A stretch of DNA of 15,876 nt from CAYOFK01 sp964403185. Its GTDB lineage: Bacteria; Bacteroidota; Bacteroidia; Bacteroidales; VadinHA17. The notes under the pieces were generated by a model, which was not told the origin of the DNA, did not search any database, and saw nothing but the letters and a program-made list of their open reading frames with translations. A program made the translations under genes and the position numbers. Location of the stretch: positions 1 through 15,876 of the forward strand of contig CAYOFK010000059.1 of assembly GCA_964403185.1 (NCBI GenBank). The letters run 5' to 3'. Of this stretch, positions 6,525-13,186 are shown in pieces (within the stretch, counting starts at the first letter, position 1; each line of letters starts with the position of its first letter).

Positions 6525-9500
6525 ATGAAGAAGCTGATTGAATATTTTTTATCGATGTCTTTTATGGCATTTCTGGTATTATTTATGGCCGCATCAACGG
6601 GTTTGGCTACCTTTATTGAAAATGATTATGGTGCCGCTGCTGCCAGGGCGAAAGTATATGGAACCTGGTGGTTTGAATTACTCCTTTTCCTGATCCTGAT
6701 CAATCTGATTGGGAATATCATTCAGAAAAAACTATTTAAAACCAAAAAATTAAGCATTTTCCTATACCACTTTGCCTTTTTCTTCATTTTCATCGGGGCG
6801 GCAGTGACCCGTTACATCAGCTATGAAGGAACCATGCACATTCGTGAAGGCGCATCTTCCAACCATATTTTTTCGGCAGAGTCTTTTATTTTCGGGACCG
6901 TGCATGATGGCACCGATGAAATTGAATTTTTTGATCAGATAAACCTGACTTCGGTAAAGAAGAACAAGTATTCAAACACCTTAACTGTCAATGGAAAAAG
7001 AACCTCAGTTAAATTGCTGGAATACATACCCAACGCCACGCAGGCACTGGTGCCTGACCCAATGGGGAAACCTGTGATCTCATTTGTAGTTCTGGCTCAT
7101 CAGAGCAGGGAATCTTATTTAATGAAGGAAGGAGATGTTATTGATAACCATGGCATCCAAATGGGTTTTAATCACGAACCACAACCCGAAGGTTTTTACA
7201 TTTCATGGGACAACAACAAGCTGCATTTTACCTCAGCCACTGATGTGTTAAAAATGGACATGACTGCCAGCAAATCTGATACTCTGGCCGGTGGAATGAT
7301 CCATCCCTTTGAGAAACGAGTCCTCTATACCATTGGCGAAATTCAGTTGGTATTGACGGAGTTTCAGGCTAAAGGGCGTGTTGATTGGTTGCCCGGAACA
7401 GGTGAACAACAAACTTTTGCCGATGTATTGCGGTTTGAGCTCAGTCAAAATGGGACTACCCGTTTTTTTGATATTTTTGGAAAAGCCGACCGTGAAAGCA
7501 GGCTTCAAAAAACCACTATAAACGGGACAACAGTGTCTCTGGCCTACGGACCAAGACCCATTGAATTGCCTTTTGAACTTCATTTGAGGGATTTTATCCT
7601 CGACCGGTACCCCGGTTCCAACAGCCCTTCATCCTTTGCAAGTGAAGTAATCCTGATTGACACCGAAAACGGGATTGAAAAACCATACAGGATATTTATG
7701 AATAACATCCTTAAGTACAGAGGCTTCCGGTTTTTCCAGTCTTCCTATGATACGGATGAAAAGGGAACCATTCTTTCTGTGAACCATGATTTCATGGGAA
7801 CCTCGATCAGTTATCTGGGTTATTTCCTGATGACCCTGGGAATGGTACTGTCCATATTCAACAGGAACAGCCGGTTTATGGCATTGGCCCGTTCATCAGG
7901 AAACAGCGGAGGTAATGGAAACGCTTCAAAGGCTGCCGTAGCCCTCATTATTGGAATGGTATTTTCCGGTTCACTATGGGCACAGATGCCATCAGATACA
8001 AGCAGCCGCAGTTATTTTCCTGAATCCCAGGTCCCTGAGTTCTCTTCTGTTTTGGTACAGGATCAGGCCGGACGCATCAAGCCATTTTCAACCATGGCCT
8101 CAGACATTGTCCGTAAAGTGGTTCATAAAGAAAGTTATGAGGGAATGAATCCGGTTCAGGTTGTTATGGGCATGCATTTTTTTCCCGAAATTTGGCAGAC
8201 GAAACCCATGATCAAAGTAGGAAATGATCAGTTGAAAAACATGCTGGGTGTAAGGGGCAAATATGCAGCCTTTACTGACTTTTTCGACAGGACTCCCCAG
8301 GGCGGGTATAAGCTGGCCTCAAATGTCCGGCAGGCCTATCAAAAGGAACCGGGACAGCGAAGTAAATTCGACCAGGAGATCATGAAAGTTGACGAACGCG
8401 TGAATGTCAGCTACATGGTTTATTCGGGAGCCTATCTGAAGTTCTTTCCCGTAAAAGATGATCCCAGCCAAAAATGGTATACCTCCGGGGAGGCTGCTGA
8501 ATTGTTGCCATCAGAGGACTCTGTATTTGTCGCCGAAGTGATGGGCGCATACTATCAGGCGATTTCCAGAGGCAATCAATTGGTAACGGCCACGGAAATT
8601 CTGAATGGCATTAAAAAATACCAGACCATGATGGCGCCGGAACTGGTTCCCGGAAGTTTAAAAATCAAACTTGAAATATTTTACCAGAATGCAGACATTT
8701 TTCAGAAGCTCAGCAAAGCGTATGGACTGATTGGTATTTTTATGCTCCTTTTGTTGTTTGTGGGCATCCTGAATAGAAAAATGAATCTGAATAATGTACT
8801 GAAAGTGGTCACTGCTTTATTGGTGTTGGGTTTTATCGCTCATTCCACAGGATTGGCCATCCTGTGGTATGTGGCCGGTCATGCCCCGTTGAGTAATGGA
8901 TATGAATCCATGATATTTATTGCCTGGGCATCGATGCTGGCAGGACTCATTTTTGTCAGGAAGTCACCATTTGCTATCGTTGCTTCTTCAATACTGGCCT
9001 CCCTGACACTGATGGTTGCACACATGAGCTGGATGAATCCTGAGATCACCAATCTTGTGCCGGTTCTTAAATCCTACTGGCTGACCATTCACGTTTCGGT
9101 GATCATCACCAGTTATGGCTTTTTGGGAATTGGAATGGTCTTAGGTCTGATCAACCTGTTTCTGTATGTGATGAAAACAGATAAAAACAGGATGCGTTTA
9201 CAACAACAAATAGAGTCGCTTACAAACATCAATGAAATGAGTCTGACCCTCGGTTTGTATTTTCTGTCCATTGGGACCTTTCTGGGAGCCGTGTGGGCCA
9301 ATGAATCATGGGGGCGCTACTGGGGGTGGGATCCAAAGGAAACCTGGGCGTTGATCACCATACTGATATATGTATTTATCACCCATATGAGGATGGTCCC
9401 CGGGATCAGGGGGCCTTTTGCTCTGAATCTGGCCTCTGTGATTGGTTTCTCATCGGTGTTGATGACGTATTTTGGAGTGAACTATTACCTCTCCGGACTG

Positions 9501-9638
9501 CATTCTTATGCAGGTGGTGATTCGGTACCCATTCCGGGTTTTGTGTATTATTCGGTGGTTGCGCTGGCCCTGGTATTCACCGCTGCCTGGTTTAATGAGA
9601 GAAAATACATAAAGAAACCGGTAAAGGCAAAAATCTGA
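6525..9638 (+). CDS. ccsBA: Fused cytochrome c biogenesis protein CcsBA (System II)
   Basis: This 1037-residue membrane protein carries heme across the cytoplasmic membrane and attaches it to CxxCH motifs of c-type cytochromes. The N-terminal ResB/CcsB part (1-450) has membrane helices at about 10-30, 48-66, 77-97 and 427-446 around a large periplasmic domain. A hydrophobic segment at 469-487 and a second periplasmic region to about 730 follow. The C-terminal CcsA part (about 732-1025) has several helices, the motif GHAPLSNGYES (785-795) and the heme-binding WWD domain at about 924-941 (WANESWGRYWGWDPKETW). The four histidines known from Helicobacter hepaticus CcsBA are all present: H82 (YHFAF), H856 (TIHVSV), H954 (THMRM) and H993 (GLHSYAGG). 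The spacing of the last three is nearly identical to that protein. It is about 100 residues longer than the H. hepaticus protein, mostly before CcsA. No cytochrome gene is adjacent. It converges on the next gene with 2 bp between stops. Confidence 0.95.
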   Translation: MKKLIEYFLSMSFMAFLVLFMAASTGLATFIENDYGAAAARAKVYGTWWFELLLFLILINLIGNIIQKKLFKTKKLSIFLYHFAFFFIFIGAAVTRYISYEGTMHIREGASSNHIFSAESFIFGTVHDGTDEIEFFDQINLTSVKKNKYSNTLTVNGKRTSVKLLEYIPNATQALVPDPMGKPVISFVVLAHQSRESYLMKEGDVIDNHGIQMGFNHEPQPEGFYISWDNNKLHFTSATDVLKMDMTASKSDTLAGGMIHPFEKRVLYTIGEIQLVLTEFQAKGRVDWLPGTGEQQTFADVLRFELSQNGTTRFFDIFGKADRESRLQKTTINGTTVSLAYGPRPIELPFELHLRDFILDRYPGSNSPSSFASEVILIDTENGIEKPYRIFMNNILKYRGFRFFQSSYDTDEKGTILSVNHDFMGTSISYLGYFLMTLGMVLSIFNRNSRFMALARSSGNSGGNGNASKAAVALIIGMVFSGSLWAQMPSDTSSRSYFPESQVPEFSSVLVQDQAGRIKPFSTMASDIVRKVVHKESYEGMNPVQVVMGMHFFPEIWQTKPMIKVGNDQLKNMLGVRGKYAAFTDFFDRTPQGGYKLASNVRQAYQKEPGQRSKFDQEIMKVDERVNVSYMVYSGAYLKFFPVKDDPSQKWYTSGEAAELLPSEDSVFVAEVMGAYYQAISRGNQLVTATEILNGIKKYQTMMAPELVPGSLKIKLEIFYQNADIFQKLSKAYGLIGIFMLLLLFVGILNRKMNLNNVLKVVTALLVLGFIAHSTGLAILWYVAGHAPLSNGYESMIFIAWASMLAGLIFVRKSPFAIVASSILASLTLMVAHMSWMNPEITNLVPVLKSYWLTIHVSVIITSYGFLGIGMVLGLINLFLYVMKTDKNRMRLQQQIESLTNINEMSLTLGLYFLSIGTFLGAVWANESWGRYWGWDPKETWALITILIYVFITHMRMVPGIRGPFALNLASVIGFSSVLMTYFGVNYYLSGLHSYAGGDSVPIPGFVYYSVVALALVFTAAWFNERKYIKKPVKAKI

Positions 9639-9640
9639 AA

Positions 9641-12592
9641 CTACTTTAACATCCCCTTCGGAATCCGGCTGCCGGTACGGTTTATGGTGAACCCATAAAA
9701 GGAGATGGCAAATGTGAAAGCGATATCAGATGATTGGAATTCAGGGATGTAGGAATATTGGAATCCCAGGGTGAAGGGAAAGGGGAAACGCAGGATATTG
9801 AAGTCCATATTTAACTTTCCTCCCAGACTTGCATAGTTTAGCAATCCTGATATTTTGGTATTGGTATTGAAATTGTAATTCTCTTCACCGCGTGCGTAAT
9901 CATAAAAAACGCTCGCGTGAAAACGGGGGATATAAAGGAGTGATCCAAAATTGATCTCAGGATAGAACAGAGGCAAAAAATACTCTCCGCGAAAAACAAA
10001 CAGCTTTTCAGCAACCTGATTGGAATAGCCCCTTGGAAACGGCAGGGTGTTGAAATACAAAAACTTTTTTGGATTCTGTTTTTCCCATCCCCCGCGTAAA
10101 TAGATGCTGTGATGTTTGCCGATTCCCGGCAGGTACAAGCCGGTCATTACGGAAGCTTTGGTGCCGTAATGATATGTGTTCAGAGGTGCATTTGTATAAT
10201 TGAGATCAATGGTTTGTCCAAACCGTGGCTTGATATCCCTGCGCGCCATTTTTGTATAGTTATAAAAGTACAGGCGGGAATTAAGGAGCCACCTTCCCAG
10301 ATCATACATTCCGGTTTCACCATTATACAGGTGGGCATTCCGGTACCGGACAGTCAGTGAGGGATAAAGCCCCCTTACATACCGGTTCCTGGTGAGGTTT
10401 AACGGAATGTAAATCTCCGTATTAAATGTAGAATTATAATACTGGGTCGAAGGCAATGGTATTTGAAGTGAATCCCTGAAGATGTACGGAGCCCCTCCAT
10501 AATCCCAATAAAAATCGAAAACAGGATACCAGCCCTTGTATGTAAACCTGGTGATCAGGTGGTGTTCCTGATCCCTGTAGGAATAACCAACAGATGAGAC
10601 TGCGGTACTTAGTTTATTCTGTGAGAGCAAGGTGACTCCCAGGGTTACGGGCAGGTCCTGGATGGTGAAATTTTCATAGTCAAAATAAAAGGGCATCCAG
10701 CTGTGAAACCCGAAGATGTTTTTCCATTTCCTGAATGGTTTTTCTTCATAATCAATACCCGGAATGCTGTCACTGTAAAGAATTCCCTGTTCTTCAGGAA
10801 GGTTCCCTTTATACACCTTTACAAAACCATTGGTAACCGCATCAACAGGTTTCCAGGATTTTTTATTCAGAGGGTATTCCACAACATTGTATCCATCCGA
10901 TGTAAAATCCGTGACTGCGATGCGCGACCGGTCAGGAGCCAAAGCAGGATCAAAAATACCAAACCGGGAGGAAGTCACCTGAAAGACTTCCCCGGTATGT
11001 GTATTCAAGGCATAAATGTTGTCGATTCCGGAATATGAGGAATGAAACAATACAAAATCCTGATCGTAGGAAATAACACTTCTGATATCATCATACCCCG
11101 GTTCGAGCAGGATTTCCCACGCCCCGGTTTCTATATTTACGCGCCGGATACTTTTCCCCTGGTCACTGATCACAACCAACAGCACATGTTGATCACCTGC
11201 CCATTCCGGCATGTGCAGGGAATTATTTCCCGGTATACTGAACGATCGCAAGGAAGCTCCCGACCCGGTATCCAGAATTCTGAGCGTACACTTGTTTTCA
11301 AAATCTATGTCAATGACAGCTATTTTAGTTCCGTCATCAGACAGGTCGGGAGAAAAATACCGGGTTTCCCAGGCAAAAGCAGTTTCTTTCCGGGTCGTAA
11401 GGTTTAGTTTTTTAATCACAGAATACCGTCTGTTTGACCAACGGGCATCCGGAATTTGTTCAACCCAGACCACCTGATCATTGGAATAGGAAAGCCTGGA
11501 GGGATAATAAAAACCGGGGGTATGCACCACTTCTTCCCTGCCATTTTTGTGCAGCAGCACCAGCTGTTGTACCTGATCGATGCCGGATTTTTCAACAAGC
11601 AAAGTATGGTCATTAATGTATTGCGGAAACCGGTAGCTGGTATAAGCCTTACGCGGTTTTTTATTAATGGTGTCAAATGCACTGCGTGTAATGTCCTGAT
11701 CCTGAGACATCCATTTTTTACGCAAGTCCGAGAATGTCAGATCGTAGAGCTTTTTTTTAGTCAACCGGTCATAGCTGCGAAGACTGAAATTTACAGGATT
11801 TAAGGTATAGGGTTTTTTGCCTGTATTGTCAAGGGCGTCCCGCCAAATCTTATAACTGTAATTATTTACGGCATTGGCCACCATCTGGTATCCAAAATCG
11901 TAACGACTGGGCGTGTAGTCCTTATAGGAACCGAACAGGGACTTGTCATACTTGAACTGTCCTCCTTTTTCCAATGCCAGAGCCCGCAAAAGCATTGAAA
12001 ACTGAGGATAGCGGCCCCGGCCTGCCAGGGAAAGGTTAGTTTCTGCGGCTACGGCATCCCCTTCCAGGAACCACAAGGGAAGCATTACTGAAATGCCACC
12101 TATGGCCTGTTCCCCCAGACCGAAAAAGAGTCCTTTGGAAAATCCGCGGTTGAGTTTATCCATCTGAACCACATGCCTGAGTTCGTGTAAAACCAGTTGT
12201 TCCAGTTCGTCTTGCGGATAGGAATCGGCCAGCGGCACAGGGTACATTTCAATACGCTTCGGAGCCCAGGCTACAAAACCATTGCTTTCAACGGAATAGT
12301 TGTGAACAATGACCGGGATTTTTTTTGGTTTATGATCCAGGGAATGGGAAACCAAAGAATAGGCATATTCCAAAAGGTTGGTTAATCGCTGTCCTTCTGA
12401 TGCAAAAGATTCAGGATAGATGACTTTAAAATGGGACGATTCAATTTTTTTCCATTTCAGGGAAGCAGGGTCCTGACCGGATTCATAATATTGGGCATTA
12501 AGGTTACAGGACAGTATCAACAAGCCTGAAAAAACAGCCGGCCAGTGAATATTTTTCTTCCGGATCCATTTACCTGAAAACAGTGCCATCAT
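9641..12592 (-). CDS. Exported gluzincin-like peptidase / TolB propeller / outer-membrane barrel protein
   Basis: The ATG at 12592 gives 983 residues; an in-frame GTG at 12595 adds one, and the residue numbers here count from that GTG. A signal peptide (about 12-34, ending LNAQ) is followed by three regions. Residues 50-300 resemble zinc metallopeptidases of the gluzincin type: HELRH (137-141) is an HExxH motif and WFLEGDA (175-181) supplies the downstream Glu (E178). Residues 320-600 hold TolB/PD40-like propeller blades such as FSPDLSDDGTKIAVI (414-428) and FDPALAPDRSRIAVTDF (548-564). Residues 630-984 are strand-rich and aromatic with short turns, like a surface-antigen-type beta-barrel, and include a late LGGKLNMDFNILRFPFPF segment. 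This suggests an outer-membrane protein with periplasmic peptidase and propeller domains. Similar large 'TolB-like' proteins are known from Bacteroidota, but their role is not established to my knowledge. It overlaps the SUI1 stop by one base (TGATG). Confidence 0.8.
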   Translation of the reverse strand: MMALFSGKWIRKKNIHWPAVFSGLLILSCNLNAQYYESGQDPASLKWKKIESSHFKVIYPESFASEGQRLTNLLEYAYSLVSHSLDHKPKKIPVIVHNYSVESNGFVAWAPKRIEMYPVPLADSYPQDELEQLVLHELRHVVQMDKLNRGFSKGLFFGLGEQAIGGISVMLPLWFLEGDAVAAETNLSLAGRGRYPQFSMLLRALALEKGGQFKYDKSLFGSYKDYTPSRYDFGYQMVANAVNNYSYKIWRDALDNTGKKPYTLNPVNFSLRSYDRLTKKKLYDLTFSDLRKKWMSQDQDITRSAFDTINKKPRKAYTSYRFPQYINDHTLLVEKSGIDQVQQLVLLHKNGREEVVHTPGFYYPSRLSYSNDQVVWVEQIPDARWSNRRYSVIKKLNLTTRKETAFAWETRYFSPDLSDDGTKIAVIDIDFENKCTLRILDTGSGASLRSFSIPGNNSLHMPEWAGDQHVLLVVISDQGKSIRRVNIETGAWEILLEPGYDDIRSVISYDQDFVLFHSSYSGIDNIYALNTHTGEVFQVTSSRFGIFDPALAPDRSRIAVTDFTSDGYNVVEYPLNKKSWKPVDAVTNGFVKVYKGNLPEEQGILYSDSIPGIDYEEKPFRKWKNIFGFHSWMPFYFDYENFTIQDLPVTLGVTLLSQNKLSTAVSSVGYSYRDQEHHLITRFTYKGWYPVFDFYWDYGGAPYIFRDSLQIPLPSTQYYNSTFNTEIYIPLNLTRNRYVRGLYPSLTVRYRNAHLYNGETGMYDLGRWLLNSRLYFYNYTKMARRDIKPRFGQTIDLNYTNAPLNTYHYGTKASVMTGLYLPGIGKHHSIYLRGGWEKQNPKKFLYFNTLPFPRGYSNQVAEKLFVFRGEYFLPLFYPEINFGSLLYIPRFHASVFYDYARGEENYNFNTNTKISGLLNYASLGGKLNMDFNILRFPFPFTLGFQYSYIPEFQSSDIAFTFAISFYGFTINRTGSRIPKGMLK

Positions 12593-12933
12593 CACCCCTT
12601 TTGTTTAACCTGGTATCCTTTATGTTGGAGTAACAGCAGGATCTTTTCGCGGAAGTCTCCCTGTACCAGGATCTCTGATTCACCAACACTGCCACCACTT
12701 CCGCAAAATATCTTAAGTGTTTTTCCGAGTTCTTTCACATCCTCCTTTTTTCCTTTAAAACCGGTGATTAAAGTAACGACTTTCCCTTTACGGTGCTTTC
12801 TGTCAAGTGCAACATGAAGAAATTGTTGTGAAGGTGGCAAAGTTTCCATGAGTTCGTCATGCTCATTATTGTATTCATAATCAGGTTTTGTGGAATAGAC
12901 CATGCCCCCGTATCCCTTTTTATGCTTTGTCAT
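12592..12933 (-). CDS. yciH: Translation initiation factor SUI1/eIF1-like protein (YciH family)
   Basis: This 113-residue cytoplasmic protein has the length and pattern of bacterial SUI1/eIF1 homologues. A charged, poorly conserved N-terminus of about 40 residues leads to HRKGKVVTLITGFKGKKEDV, then the hallmark LKIFCGSGGSVGESEILVQG (73-92) and FREKILLLLQHKGY. In archaea and eukaryotes this fold monitors start-codon selection on the small ribosomal subunit; E. coli YciH is a non-essential protein proposed to modulate initiation under stress. Family membership is clear, but the role in this organism is inferred. The start is the ATG at 12931-12933, about 20 bp from a good -7 promoter element. 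It is the first gene of a two-gene minus-strand unit with the barrel protein. Confidence 0.92.
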   Translation of the reverse strand: MTKHKKGYGGMVYSTKPDYEYNNEHDELMETLPPSQQFLHVALDRKHRKGKVVTLITGFKGKKEDVKELGKTLKIFCGSGGSVGESEILVQGDFREKILLLLQHKGYQVKQKG

Positions 12934-12953
12934 AGAAACAAATCCTCTTTTAA

Positions 12954-12984
12954 CAAATGTATGAATAATGTATGAGGCTTAAAA
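12954..12984 (-). promoter_or_regulatory. Candidate promoter of the yciH unit
   Basis: On the minus strand TACATTTG (12961-12954) matches TAnnTTTG exactly, and TTTT (12984-12981), close to the -33 consensus TTTG, lies 19 bp upstream, the usual spacing. Transcription would start a short way before the ATG at 12933. The -33 bases sit in the loop of a dyad, GGCTT-AA-AAGCC (12976-12987), flanked by TAT/ATA (12971-12973 / 12988-12990), which could be an operator. The rest of the 253-bp gap 12934-13186 shows only a weak plus-strand TAATTTTC (13137-13144, 7 of 8) for the next gene. Confidence 0.45.
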
Positions 12985-13186
12985 GCCATACAAATATGTT
13001 AAAATGCCTGAAATGTGTCCTCCGCAGCAAGAAAAATACTAAATTCGCTTCCTGATTGTTTTTAGAACGTCATAAACTTCCGGCACATAAAGCGCCCATG
13101 AATGTTATCAGCACAGTTTACTCAACAAGGGGGTAATAATTTTCATAATGAGGCACAAAAAAGCATTGAAAGTAAATTATTAAAGT

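Noticed and set aside
7248..7583. 111-codon minus-strand frame
   Set aside because: It lies inside the ResB domain of ccsBA, whose frame is uninterrupted and conserved; no independent evidence for the antisense frame was seen.
10703..11803. Several plus-strand open frames of 88-121 codons
   Set aside because: They are antisense to the peptidase/propeller gene, overlap each other in different frames and show no recognisable motif or signal.
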